Assembly (NCBI GenBank): GCA_011056835.1
Contig: DSDU01000052.1
Location: 1-37,819 of the forward strand
DNA length: 37,819 nt
Reading direction: 5' to 3'
Source of the DNA: Deltaproteobacteria bacterium
GTDB taxonomy: Bacteria > Desulfobacterota > Syntrophia > Syntrophales > UBA6807
Positions 1 through 8,295 of the stretch are shown piece by piece. The position numbers and the translations under genes are program-made. Positions within the stretch are counted from its first letter, which is position 1; each line of letters begins with the position of its first letter. Under the pieces are notes generated by a model, which saw only the letters and a list, made by a program, of their open reading frames with translations, was not told the origin of the DNA and ran no database searches.

Positions 1-719
1 CCCTGAACGCGTGCGTCCGTAAAGGCGCCTTTTTCGTATCCGAAGAGTTCCGATTCAAGAAGCGTTGCCGGCAGCGATGCGCAATCCACCTTGATGAAAG
101 AACCGGTTTGCTTTCGTTTGCTGTGAAAGTGAATATAATGGGCCACCAGATCTTTTCCAACGCCGGATTCTCCGGAAATCAACACGGTAGCTTCTGAACG
201 GGCAACCCGTTTGGCGAGCGACAGAACCTTACGGTAGTCGGTGCTCTGGGCGACGAGATGATGCCTGTTATTGTCGAGTCGACCTTCAAAATATTCTAAT
301 TTATCCCGGAATTCGGCTATCTTGACCTGTGATCGGGTCAGTTCTTCCTTCAGGTCATTCAGCTCAGTCAGATCTCTGAGAATGCTGATACAGCCTGAGG
401 GCTGTCCGTTGTCCCGGAATATCATTCCTGCGGAGACAAGAATCAGCTTTCCGCTCGGATATCGGACAATCCTGCTTCGACTTCGATAATCCTTAATGAC
501 TTCCAGGTTGACCGCTGAAGTGACCCAGTTGTTTTCCAGCAAATAGGTCGTATGTTTCCCCTCTAACTCCTGTCTGTTGATGCCGGTAATTCGTTCGAAC
601 GCCTCGTTGGCCATGATGAAATTGCCGACCTTATCCGTGATGTATACTCCATCGAGAACAGGTTCAATCACCGCCCTGACGATACTTAATGTTCGATCGG
701 AAAACTTGTTAATCGGCAT
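1..719 (-). CDS. Sigma-54-dependent transcriptional activator with PAS domain (C-terminal part beyond the window)
   Basis: The visible 239 residues begin at ATG 719; an in-frame TAG lies just upstream, so no earlier start exists. Residues about 10-120 form a PAS sensor (motif VLDGVYITDKVGNFIMANEA). A short coiled linker at about 120-150 leads into the AAA+ domain of NtrC-family activators, with Walker A GESGVGKD at 183-190 and ELFGYEKGAFTDA at 224-236. The sigma-54-contacting loop, usually GAFTGA, reads GAFTDA. The rest of the AAA+ domain and the HTH lie beyond base 1. Proteins of this type bind enhancer-like sites and use ATP to open sigma-54 promoters. The PAS sensor suggests a cytoplasmic ligand rather than phosphorelay. 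It lies downstream of, and co-directional with, the CoA-transferase block, so it is a candidate regulator of it, for example of the sigma-54-like site before gctA-1. Confidence 0.93.
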   Translation of the reverse strand, partial: MPINKFSDRTLSIVRAVIEPVLDGVYITDKVGNFIMANEAFERITGINRQELEGKHTTYLLENNWVTSAVNLEVIKDYRSRSRIVRYPSGKLILVSAGMIFRDNGQPSGCISILRDLTELNDLKEELTRSQVKIAEFRDKLEYFEGRLDNNRHHLVAQSTDYRKVLSLAKRVARSEATVLISGESGVGKDLVAHYIHFHSKRKQTGSFIKVDCASLPATLLESELFGYEKGAFTDARVQ

Positions 720-1073
720 ACGTTTCTATCACACTCTATCCATCTCTCATGTAAGAAGCAGACATGAAGGTTGTCACTATGCGGTGAGTTAGCATAATGT
801 GTGCCATCAAAGAATAGTTCGTATTCGGCAATGAATACTGGGAAATACAAAAGGGTGGGGCGCTAACCGGCAACAATGATCAGTCACTATTTGGACATTG
901 GTTAACATTTAGACTATCCGAAAGCTTGAATTGAATGGCAGGACGGCGGAGGAGAAGCAGGCTGACTGTGTCATTGCTCGTATGAGCGGGAGGAAGGAAA
1001 AGGAGGGCCATTCATCGATCGCGTTCGCGGAAGCGATGAATGGCCCTTGGATTGATGTGATCCCGAATGGAGG
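720..1073. other. Intergenic region between the activator and the caiB pair
   Basis: Apart from the terminator at 999-1046, I see no gene. It must hold the leader and promoter of the activator, but no convincing -35/-10 pair stands out, and there is no strong Shine-Dalgarno before ATG 719. Confidence 0.5.
999..1046 (-). terminator. Rho-independent terminator of the caiB pair
   Basis: Perfect 13-bp inverted repeat: GGGCCATTCATCG at 1005-1017 and its complement at 1034-1046, with a 16-nt loop. Read on the minus strand, the stem is followed by a pyrimidine-rich tract (complement of the purine run 990-1004). It lies about 30 bp after the stop codon of the last caiB gene. Confidence 0.85.
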
Positions 1074-2423
1074 TTAGACAACACCGCTGCCTTTCAGTTC
1101 TTCCAGCATGACAGGACCGTATCCGAGATATTTGAGGTAGATATATCCATTATCGGCGCCGACGGGCCGACAGACCCACTTGGTGCGGGGTGGTGTTCCC
1201 GTTGCCTTCCACTGTGCCTGGGCGCATACAACGGAGCCGTATTCAGGGTCCTGCACAGGGGTGAACATGCCCCGTTCGATCCAGTTGTTATCATGCATCG
1301 TCTGCCACGGAGATACAATTTCCGCCACAACTGGCGTGATCGGGGCAAGACGGCCGGTTTTCGCGTATTCAATAGACTTTTGCGTCAGTTCATGACTCGT
1401 GTATTTGGACGTTTCAGGATTGATCATGGCCTGATATTTAAACTGCCAGTCTTCTTTCATAAATGGGGCCAGAGTGGTCCATTCGTCCGCACCCCATTCA
1501 TCCCATTTTCCAAGTATGTCGACAAAGGCCTTCCACATTTCCAATCTCAGTCCACCGAGGAAAACGCCACCATCGCTGGTGGGAAAGAACCCGTACAGCC
1601 AGAGAGCAGTGTCGAGACTGCCGAAACGCTCCGTGATATGGCCCTGATCGCCATACCAGTGGAGAGCATAATCATTGAGCCGTTCGTAAGCCTCTGCTGA
1701 CGACACATCAATAGCCTGTCCATCACCGGTTACCTCTCTGTAATGCAATGCCGCCAGAATTCCCGCGGCGGCAAAGGCCCCGCCGACACACCACGCAATC
1801 CAGGGACCTGCTTTTGTGGGAACCGCCCATGGCATGTCATCATACGTCTTTCCGTCAGTTAAGAACTCACCGGTCTGATATTGAATGCTTGACCGGGCCT
1901 GTGCCACGTTGTCGTAATCAAATTGTTTTCTGTTGCTCTCCGGGCCGAACTGTCCGAATGGAGAGATCGATGCGAAAATAAGTCTTGGGTTAAGTTTGCT
2001 GAGTTCCTCATAGCCGATGCCCCACTCATCCATCCGACCGGCTGGATATGTTTCAATCACCACATCCGCCTGTCCCGCCAGAGACTTGAACATTTCCCGC
2101 CCCTTTTCTGTTTCCAGATCCAGGGTAATATGAAACTTGTTTCTACCCTCCTGCAGGTAAGCAAGTCCCGTATCCTTGTTCATAATACCATCAGGCGAGT
2201 ATGTTCTGACAAGATCGCCTCCGGGAGGTTCGATTCGGATGGTTTCGGCACCCAATTCCGCCAGAAGTGAGGAACAATAGCAGCCTGCCATACTTCGTGA
2301 ACTTACATCAATGACTATCAGGTCATCGAGTGCTTCAGGTTTTTCAAAGTTTGTTGCGGGATCATCCAGGGATTTAATATGATCCGCCCATTCCGCCCAT
2401 TTTGCTCTCTTGTAGTCTGCCAT
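1074..2423 (-). CDS. CaiB/BaiF family (family III) CoA-transferase, second gene of a pair
   Basis: 449 residues, somewhat longer than the usual 390-410. The N-terminal Rossmann-type segment carries IVIDVSSRSMAGCYCSSLLAELGAETIRIEPPGGD (split here over residues 36-70), followed by RNKFHITLDL and VVIETYPAGRMDEWGIGYEEL. The expected catalytic aspartate is D171 in FDYDNVAQARS. Family III enzymes move CoA between carboxylic acids through an aspartyl-CoA anhydride. The gene follows its paralogue with a 6-nt gap, and its Shine-Dalgarno AGGAGG lies inside the last codons of that gene, so translation is probably coupled. Paired CaiB genes form heteromeric enzymes in, for example, BbsEF of toluene degradation, so an alpha/beta enzyme is likely. 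The substrate cannot be read from sequence. Confidence 0.93.
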   Translation of the reverse strand: MADYKRAKWAEWADHIKSLDDPATNFEKPEALDDLIVIDVSSRSMAGCYCSSLLAELGAETIRIEPPGGDLVRTYSPDGIMNKDTGLAYLQEGRNKFHITLDLETEKGREMFKSLAGQADVVIETYPAGRMDEWGIGYEELSKLNPRLIFASISPFGQFGPESNRKQFDYDNVAQARSSIQYQTGEFLTDGKTYDDMPWAVPTKAGPWIAWCVGGAFAAAGILAALHYREVTGDGQAIDVSSAEAYERLNDYALHWYGDQGHITERFGSLDTALWLYGFFPTSDGGVFLGGLRLEMWKAFVDILGKWDEWGADEWTTLAPFMKEDWQFKYQAMINPETSKYTSHELTQKSIEYAKTGRLAPITPVVAEIVSPWQTMHDNNWIERGMFTPVQDPEYGSVVCAQAQWKATGTPPRTKWVCRPVGADNGYIYLKYLGYGPVMLEELKGSGVV

Positions 2424-2429
2424 AACGTA

Positions 2430-3758
2430 TCACCTCCTTAATATGGCGCCGTATTTTCCGTCCCAATCAGATGGGGGACGACGACCCTGCATATCTTTCC
2501 ATTTTCCGATTACCCCGTGCGTGTAAAGTTCATCGATTTGTCTCTGGTTTCTTCCCAGAACCTTCGTCAAGATATATTCATTGTCGAAACCCACGGGTCT
2601 GACCGTCCATTTGATCTTCGGCGGTGTCTTGGACATCATTACGGGGAAGCAATGTTCAACATACTTGCCGTAGAGGGGGTCATCGATCTCTTTCACAAAA
2701 TCCCGTTCACGACGATGCTTATTCTCAAACATGTCTTTTCCGGAGTGGACCCGACTGGCGGCGAAGCCGTGCCGTATTCCGAGATTCTCAATATCGTCGG
2801 CTCCTTTTGTCCTGGCCCATTCGGCGATGATTTTAAGAATTGCCAGGGCATTTTCTTCCTTGAGTCGTGTCGTATGGTCTTTGAATCTTGGATCATCCGC
2901 CAATTCAGATTTTCCCATGGCTTCACACAGTCCCTTGAATTCATCGGGAGCGGGCGCCGCGATGGCAGCAAATTGATTATCAGCGCACAGGAAAGTGTCG
3001 GCGGGACAGATACACTGGTCTCTGTTTCCTGCCGGCTCGACGCTCTTTCCTTTCATCTGTTGATACGGCCAGACCCATTGCATGGCCCGCATGATGTTTT
3101 CGCTCTGGGACATTTCGATGTACTGGCCTTTTCCTGTTTTCCTTCTGTGGTGAAGTGCGGCAAGAACTGCCGTTTCTCCCATGAGACCGCCGAAGTAATC
3201 ACAGATCCATATCCCCTGTTTGAGGGGCGGTTGACCGGGGAAACTTGATATCCATGCATAGCCCGACAGGGCCTGGGCGGCCCCGTCATTTGAAGGACGG
3301 TCTTCCTCGGCATACTGCCCCCATTGGCCGAAACCGTTCTTTTCAATATAGATGATGCCGGGATTGACTTTCTTAAGATCTTCGTATCCGATGTTCCACC
3401 GGTTTGTTACCGCCGGCCTGAGATTAAATTCGACGATGTCGGCTTTGGCAATCAGTTCCTTGAAGATGTCCTGACCCATGTCGATGTGGAGATCGAGTGC
3501 CATGTAATACTTATTCGGATTGATGTGCATGAACATGGGACCCTGCTCCTTGTAAAACCAGTCGAATGGTTTAAGTGATCGGGTGACATCTCCGAGAGGA
3601 GGTAGTTCTATCTTGATAACTTCCGCACCCATCTCGGCAAGGAAAGAGGGGCCGGATGGCCCGAATAGGAGCGTGACCAACTCGATAACCCTCAATCCCT
3701 TGAGAGGCCCCGGTTTACTGAACTTGTTTTTGACGTAGTCTTTAAAAACAGCGGTCAT
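2430..3758 (-). CDS. CaiB/BaiF family (family III) CoA-transferase, first gene of a pair
   Basis: 442 residues. ATG 3758 is preceded by AAAGGAGG at good spacing. Family features are LKGLRVIELVTLLFGPSGPS at 19-38, AEMGAEVIKIE at 41-51, a conserved NxxK-MALDL stretch at 80-90, and D158 in SNDGAAQALSG as probable nucleophile. The terminal codons (RR-stop) double as the ribosome binding site of the next gene. The two proteins are clearly diverged paralogues rather than a recent duplication, fitting distinct subunits. Together with the acyl-CoA dehydrogenase immediately upstream the arrangement resembles bbsEFG-like activation and dehydrogenation modules, but that is analogy, not assignment. The C-terminal 25 residues (about WKDMQGRRPPSDWDGKYG) extend beyond the usual family end. 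Confidence 0.93.
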   Translation of the reverse strand: MTAVFKDYVKNKFSKPGPLKGLRVIELVTLLFGPSGPSFLAEMGAEVIKIELPPLGDVTRSLKPFDWFYKEQGPMFMHINPNKYYMALDLHIDMGQDIFKELIAKADIVEFNLRPAVTNRWNIGYEDLKKVNPGIIYIEKNGFGQWGQYAEEDRPSNDGAAQALSGYAWISSFPGQPPLKQGIWICDYFGGLMGETAVLAALHHRRKTGKGQYIEMSQSENIMRAMQWVWPYQQMKGKSVEPAGNRDQCICPADTFLCADNQFAAIAAPAPDEFKGLCEAMGKSELADDPRFKDHTTRLKEENALAILKIIAEWARTKGADDIENLGIRHGFAASRVHSGKDMFENKHRRERDFVKEIDDPLYGKYVEHCFPVMMSKTPPKIKWTVRPVGFDNEYILTKVLGRNQRQIDELYTHGVIGKWKDMQGRRPPSDWDGKYGAILRR

Positions 3759-3811
3759 ATGTTGTCCCTCCTTTAATCGCTATGTGGGTTAATTCCCCGA
3801 AACTTGCTTCG

Positions 3812-3900
3812 AGTCATTCCCGCGTAAGCGGGAATTTATGGATTGTCCGGTCAAGCCGGACAATAACATAGTATGATACCCGTAGCTTGCTGCCGGGGTA
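3812..3900. repeat. Cluster of three REP-like intergenic hairpins
   Basis: Three palindromes lie head to tail: ATTCCCGC-GTAA-GCGGGAAT at 3816-3835 (8-bp arms), ATTGTCCGG-TCAAG-CCGGACAAT at 3842-3864 (9-bp arms), and an imperfect one, TACCCGTAGCTTGCTGCCGGGGTA, whose two ends pair, at about 3877-3900. Their mutual spacing and GC-rich tips are typical of dispersed extragenic palindromes. They lie in the leader of the caiB pair and might act as mRNA-stabilising or attenuating structures, or may simply be mobile repeats. Confidence 0.7.
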
Positions 3901-4097
3901 GTTCATTTGTGGTTTTTCGAATAGTGGCCGGGGATTAAACGACAGTAGTCCTCTGCGTCTATCACCTCCTATCTGTAGGGAAATGAAGAACCAGGCATAA
4001 AACACAGGACTGGAGCGTGATGGCGTCTGACATGAGTCTGAAATAAAGACACAAAAAGAATGAGAGGGGGAGAGTGAATTTGAATGCGATGCTTTAT

Positions 4098-4126
4098 CTT
4101 GTACCACATTTCGATATGTTCGACAA
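4098..4126 (-). promoter_or_regulatory. Weak sigma-70-like promoter candidate for the caiB pair
   Basis: On the minus strand TTGTCG (4126-4121) and TACAAG (4103-4098) are separated by exactly 17 bp. Each box matches consensus at four of six positions. It would give a leader of about 330 nt containing the hairpin cluster. Confidence 0.3.
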
Positions 4127-4419
4127 TGTTATGTTGAAACTTAATGACAAATAGTTACGAAAGAGGTTTCAAGCCAGATATCGCAGTATCTCAAATTCGG
4201 CTCTTGAAAAATAATGGAAGCAGAAAATCGGCCAGATGATTTGAAAGACCGATGACACCACGATTCAAAGTCTTATCAGTGTTTGGATATTGCACCGACG
4301 GCCGTGGAATTTTACAGGACGTTAATGCCGAAATTTGTTCTTGAAAAGGGATTGTGATTTTTTTGCTGACCCTATCCCCGATACTCCACATTAAGAATAG
4401 AAGAAAGGGACAGGGAGAT

Positions 4420-4469
4420 AAAAAAGGCGCCATCCACTCATTAAAAATAAAATGAGAGTAATTGGCGCC
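4420..4469 (-). terminator. Terminator of the acyl-CoA dehydrogenase gene
   Basis: Imperfect inverted repeat with outer arms GGCGCCA / TTGGCGCC (4426-4432 and 4463-4469) and inner arms ACTCATT / AATGAGAGT, followed on the minus strand by a T run (complement of A 4421-4425). It begins about 40 bp after the stop codon at 4511. Confidence 0.85.
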
Positions 4470-4510
4470 CTTTTAAAAAAATATTTTTTCACCAATTGAC
4501 GGACATAATA

Positions 4511-5680
4511 TTATCCTAGGCTTCGCAGGATATCTCTCGCAATGATCACTCTCTGTATCTCGTTGGTCCCTTCATAGATGGATGCTATGCGGGTGTCTCT
4601 CGTAAAACGTTCTACCGGATATTCAGCGGTATACCCGTATCCTCCCAGCATCTGGACAGCGCTGCGGCATGCCCTCTCGGCGGCTTCCGTTGCGAAATAT
4701 TTTGCCATGGATGATTCCCTGGCAAAGAAATCGGTATTTTCCTTCTGATAGGCAGCATTCATGAGAAGGAGCCGTGCTGCTTCGAGTTCTGTGTAACGTT
4801 CTGCAATCATCCACTGGATAGCCTGAAAGTTAACGATAGGCTGGCCGAACTGGATCCTGTCCTTTGCGTATTTCGTTGCATAGTCCATTGCAGCAAGTCC
4901 GATTCCAAGAGCCATGGAGCCGATACCGATGCGGCCACCGGTCAGTTCCGCCACAGCCGCCCTGAATCCGTCGTTGAGTTTTCCCATAAGGCGGTCTTTG
5001 GGGAAACGGCAGTTGTCAAATATCAGCTCGTTCGTTGCTGAGGCCTTTTGGCCCATTTTGTGTTCGGCCCTTCCTACGGTGAAGCCCGGGTCATTCTGTT
5101 CTAAAACAAAGGTGCTGATGCCTCTACCTTTTTTTGCATCCTTGTCGGTTACCGCCCAGAGCACGTAACAGCCGGCATATTCAGCGCTCGTGATGAAGAT
5201 TTTGCCGCCATTGACGACCCATTCATTTCCGTCAAGCACCGCTTGAGTGCGCATATCGGACGGGTCCGAACCGGCTGAGGTCTCCGTCAGGGCAAAGCCG
5301 CCCGCAGAGTACTCGCCTGAGCAAATCTTAGAGCAATATTTTTGCTTCTGCTCTTCATTACCAATGGCCTGGATTACTTCGGCGACCATATTGTTCACCG
5401 ACATGGTAACTGCCGTGGAAGCGCAGGCTCTGCCTATTTCCGTCATGGCCACGCTGAATGCAATGACTCCTGCCTCGGAACCACCATATTCGGCACTCAC
5501 ATTGATGCCCATGAGACCAAGCTCGGCAAGCTTTTTTAGATTGCCAAGAAATATCTTCTTATTTTCTTCACTGTAAGGATTTTCGTCAAGCTGCGCCGCA
5601 ACCGGCTCAAGTTCGTTCTGGGCAAAGTTTCTTGCCGTGTCCTGTATCATTCTTTGGATTTCATTCAGTTCTAAATTCAT
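4511..5680 (-). CDS. Acyl-CoA dehydrogenase (FAD)
   Basis: 389 residues, the normal length for a short/medium-chain type enzyme. Landmarks are GFALTETSAGSDPSDM (FAD/substrate loop, about 128-143), the SxGxI-type region, DRIQFGQPIVNFQAIQW at about 278-294, QMLGGYGYT near 340, and the catalytic base E370 in IYEGTNEIQR. It oxidises an acyl-CoA to the 2-enoyl-CoA in the cytoplasm, normally passing electrons to ETF. No etfAB is present here. AAGGAG precedes ATG 5680. It is bracketed by terminators (4420-4469 and 5781-5812), so it is its own transcription unit between the CaiB pair and gctAB-1. The neighbours suggest that its substrate is the product of one of these transferases. Chain-length preference cannot be read from sequence. 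Confidence 0.95.
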   Translation of the reverse strand: MNLELNEIQRMIQDTARNFAQNELEPVAAQLDENPYSEENKKIFLGNLKKLAELGLMGINVSAEYGGSEAGVIAFSVAMTEIGRACASTAVTMSVNNMVAEVIQAIGNEEQKQKYCSKICSGEYSAGGFALTETSAGSDPSDMRTQAVLDGNEWVVNGGKIFITSAEYAGCYVLWAVTDKDAKKGRGISTFVLEQNDPGFTVGRAEHKMGQKASATNELIFDNCRFPKDRLMGKLNDGFRAAVAELTGGRIGIGSMALGIGLAAMDYATKYAKDRIQFGQPIVNFQAIQWMIAERYTELEAARLLLMNAAYQKENTDFFARESSMAKYFATEAAERACRSAVQMLGGYGYTAEYPVERFTRDTRIASIYEGTNEIQRVIIARDILRSLG

Positions 5681-5780
5681 GTCCCCTCTCCTTAACTTTG
5701 ATAAGTTACCGACTATTGATCAAAAAAACATATGAAAGTCAAGTCTTTATTTATCCATAGCTATTCGCCGGAATAATGCA

Positions 5781-5812
5781 AAAAAAAGAGGGGGATAAAT
5801 CCCCCTCTTTTT
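5781..5812 (-). terminator. Terminator of gctAB-1
   Basis: Near-perfect hairpin: AAAAAGAGGGGGA and TCCCCCTCTTTTT arms around a 3-4-nt loop, flanked by A and T runs on both sides. It lies 14 bp after the gctB-1 stop and could work in both directions. Confidence 0.9.
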
Positions 5813-5825
5813 GCGGCATGCCTTC

Positions 5826-6725
5826 CTAGCCGTCAATGATCTTCTGGATTTCGGGCGGATACTCTACCTTCTGCGGCAGGAAGATGAGTTCCGCATCGAC
5901 GAACTCTCTCAGAACGAACAGCTCTCGATATGTCGGATGAGCGGTCTCGCCCTTCAGTCTCGACACGTTCAAGTCAAAACCGCAATTATCCTTCACCTGA
6001 TCTACGCTGACGCCGGGATGTGTCGTATCCAGATACATCATGCCTTCATCATCAAACCCGTAGGTGGCAAAGTTGGAAACAACCGCACAGGGGCCGGATT
6101 CGGCAAACGGGGTGCCTGCCCAGACCTCTTTTTTCGGTTTCCACTTACCGTCTTTCCAGTCGGTGCAGTACCAGCCGGGTGTTGTGGTATAATCATTTTT
6201 CTCAAGGAACCGTCTCTTTTCCTGGAGGATGATGTACGCTACCCGGTGGGACATGGTGCCGATGTCGGAATTGCCGCCGCTTCCCGTGAACCGGTTCTGC
6301 GGGGAATAGTAATCTCCGATGGAGGTGACATTGACGCCGCCGTACTTATCGATAGCCGCACCGCCGAGGAAGCCAAGTGTGACAAAGTGCTGCTGCAGGT
6401 AATAACCGAAGGTGTCAACCAGTCCACCCAGTGTTGAACTCATGTTGGCTGCCCTCTGGTCACACACCGACATGGGAACATGCATGGTCTTCCCATCACA
6501 GATGCCCGCTTCGTAGATGAGCAGGGCGTTAGGAGCGACTGTCAGATTTGCCGTCATGATTCCGACCATGGGAAGCCCCGTTCCCGCGAAGACGATATCG
6601 TCGTTTCGGACCTGGTGGGCAATGGCGATCGCCATCAGCTCAGGGAGGATAAACTCTCCAACTTTTGCCGGCTCATCAGGGATAAGGTCGATCAACGCCA
6701 TCAGTTCTTCTATCGATTTTTTCAT
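5826..6725 (-). CDS. gctB: Glutaconate-type CoA-transferase, beta subunit (copy 1)
   Basis: 299 residues; GctB of Acidaminococcus is about 266, so this one is longer, mainly through an N-terminal helix and an insert before the C-terminal third (around WYCTDWKDGKWKPKKEVW). Family marks are VFAGTGLPMVG at 45-55, the catalytic glutamate E72 in LLIYEAGICD (VESG in GctB), GGAAIDKYGGVN followed by SIGDYYSPQNRFTGSGG, and EKRRF. Type I enzymes exchange CoA through a glutamyl-CoA intermediate. It follows its alpha subunit by 19 nt, with AAAGGGGG as ribosome binding site. The dicarboxylate or fatty-acid substrate is not certain, and homologues acting as hydrolases (IpdAB-like) exist, but the retained nucleophile favours a transferase. 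Confidence 0.9.
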   Translation of the reverse strand: MKKSIEELMALIDLIPDEPAKVGEFILPELMAIAIAHQVRNDDIVFAGTGLPMVGIMTANLTVAPNALLIYEAGICDGKTMHVPMSVCDQRAANMSSTLGGLVDTFGYYLQQHFVTLGFLGGAAIDKYGGVNVTSIGDYYSPQNRFTGSGGNSDIGTMSHRVAYIILQEKRRFLEKNDYTTTPGWYCTDWKDGKWKPKKEVWAGTPFAESGPCAVVSNFATYGFDDEGMMYLDTTHPGVSVDQVKDNCGFDLNVSRLKGETAHPTYRELFVLREFVDAELIFLPQKVEYPPEIQKIIDG

Positions 6726-6744
6726 TATCAGTTCCCCCTTTCTC

Positions 6745-7800
6745 TTAATAACCGCTTCGTGCGACGGACAATGGCATCGTTACCCTTGGTGCAGGTTTCT
6801 TTCCCCTCAATATCCGTGTGCTGTAGCCGGTCGTGCTGTCTGCCTTGAGCTCCAGCAATCTCTTGGCACCAACCTTGACAATAAGATCGTTCCAGGTTGC
6901 CGGACCGTATATCCACTCATCGACCCACTTCTTCATATCGTCTTCGTTTCTCGAAGCTGCGTCCATTCCCCTCATGAAGGGAGCATCATAGTCGTAGTAG
7001 AATGGTACCGCGCTTGGATAACCACCATAGGGACACTCCACGATGGCATCGACGGTGAAATAGGGGATCTGGTTGAGATTCGGTTCCTTCCTCAGTTCCG
7101 ATTCGGGAACGATCTCTTCGCAGGTTATGATGACCTTGTCGCAGGCGAAGACCAGTTCCTTGTCGATCGTTCCGATCCCTCGCCACCGAGCCGTTCCCTT
7201 TTCCCCGCACTGTGCCACATGGATAAGGGCGATATCCGGCCGTGCAGCCGGTAACAGCATGACCTGCCCGTCACCCCAGAATGGCTCATCCATCTGTATA
7301 TATTTTTTCTTCGATATTTTCGGGTGCTTGCCGTCCCTCAACCCAGCCTTGCCGAGTGCGTCATATTTGTCGTCATAAAGGTCCGATCCCAATGGCGCAT
7401 AATAGGGGATAAAGGGAGCACCGATTGCGCCGGCAAGGAATCTCATGGCGATAGCTCCGTGGGAATAGTCTTCCAGAATAACTTCACCCCTCTGATATCG
7501 TTTGTTCAAGTTGATGTCGAGCTTGCCTGCCATTTCCCCCCAGCCCATCCAGTCGGTTTCATAAATCTTCATGGCGCCGACGGCATTCAACAGCCATGAG
7601 CTGCAGCTTCCATGCCTGTCCAGAACATGAAAGTCTTTTCTGCCCTGCCTGATCGCTTCCCATGTCAGAGCCACCGGGTTTCTGTTGAAGCCGGTAAAGC
7701 CGCTGAAGGCGATGACCTGACCGTCTTTCACGTATCTTTTTACCGCTTCCTCAAGCGATAAGATTTCCGCTTTTTTCGTTTTTTCACGAAGTCTGGGCAT
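6745..7800 (-). CDS. gctA: Glutaconate-type CoA-transferase, alpha subunit (copy 1)
   Basis: 351 residues, slightly longer than classical GctA (about 320). Recognisable segments are LSLEEAVKRYVKDGQVIAF at 15-33, GFTGFNRNPVALTWEAIRQG, EDYSHGAIAMRFLAGAIGAPFIP, the alpha-subunit pattern IHVAQCGEKGTARWRGIG, and VIITCEEIVPESELRKEPN. The alpha subunit shapes the acid-binding pocket while the nucleophile lies on beta. GGAGG lies 6 nt before ATG 7800. A sigma-54-like site ends about 33 bp upstream. Regulation by the PAS activator at the left edge is an inference from this and from proximity. Confidence 0.9.
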   Translation of the reverse strand: MPRLREKTKKAEILSLEEAVKRYVKDGQVIAFSGFTGFNRNPVALTWEAIRQGRKDFHVLDRHGSCSSWLLNAVGAMKIYETDWMGWGEMAGKLDINLNKRYQRGEVILEDYSHGAIAMRFLAGAIGAPFIPYYAPLGSDLYDDKYDALGKAGLRDGKHPKISKKKYIQMDEPFWGDGQVMLLPAARPDIALIHVAQCGEKGTARWRGIGTIDKELVFACDKVIITCEEIVPESELRKEPNLNQIPYFTVDAIVECPYGGYPSAVPFYYDYDAPFMRGMDAASRNEDDMKKWVDEWIYGPATWNDLIVKVGAKRLLELKADSTTGYSTRILRGKKPAPRVTMPLSVARSGY

Positions 7801-7830
7801 AATTCCCTCCTTTCAAGATGTTAATGTAAA

Positions 7831-7847
7831 TTGCCACTCGCTTGCCC
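7831..7847 (-). promoter_or_regulatory. Candidate sigma-54 (-24/-12) promoter of gctAB-1
   Basis: On the minus strand the site reads GGGCAA-GCGAG-TGGCA against TGGCAC-N5-TTGCA. Eight of eleven positions match, including the invariant GG and GC with exact 10-bp spacing. The predicted start would be near 7821, giving a 20-nt leader with a good Shine-Dalgarno. Position and the nearby sigma-54 activator support it; it was not tested against background frequency. Confidence 0.5.
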
Positions 7848-8295
7848 AAATGTGATTCTAAATAATGCAGAAAATAATGAAGTGTGTCACCTCCTTTCAT
7901 TGCGAATTTTCATGGTATGCATAGCCATCTACCATTTGTCCGGCATTGTGATATCTTGACGCATGCAGTGCCTGATAACTTAAGAAGCGCCATATAGTCG
8001 CCGCTGGAGGCTGCTCAGCATTCCATCTCGATTTTTCTATTGTCTTCTCGCCCAAACGGAATGTTTCCTTTATCATCCTGATCGGCACAGTATACGGCGT
8101 ATCAGAATTTATTTATATGAATTCAATCGAGATAAACGGTAAACGTGGGGAAGGTAATGGAAAGAACCAAACGATTTAATTCCGACGGCTCTGGGTGGTA
8201 CTACTCCGGTTGGAAATGATCACAGACTTCACGCAATGACGACTTCGCGTCGTTGATTCTTTCTGCAATACCTCTTTGCCTATCCCCCCTGGTAA

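Larger units (their letters stand above)
3759..4425. other. Intergenic region with repeat hairpins, upstream of the caiB pair
   Basis: No gene is supported. It contains a cluster of three short hairpins at 3812-3900 and a weak sigma-70-like box pair at 4098-4126 on the minus strand. The remaining sequence, rich in A and T around 4080-4220, shows nothing recognisable. Confidence 0.5.

Noticed and set aside
2517-3248. 243-codon plus-strand frame opposite the first CaiB gene
   Set aside because: Fully antisense to a well-supported gene, no ribosome binding site or motif; typical shadow frame.
3814-4107. 97-codon minus-strand frame
   Set aside because: Its C-terminal part is translated repeat hairpins; no start signal.
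6517-7254. 245-codon plus-strand frame opposite gctB-1/gctA-1
   Set aside because: Antisense to two clear genes and spanning their junction; no domain recognised.
7897-8088. 63-codon minus-strand frame upstream of gctA-1
   Set aside because: No ribosome binding site, no recognisable pattern, lies in control DNA.
8241-8255. Hairpin ACGAC-TTCGC-GTCGT after polX as a terminator
   Set aside because: Only a 5-bp stem and no T run on the minus strand; about 95 bp past the stop codon.
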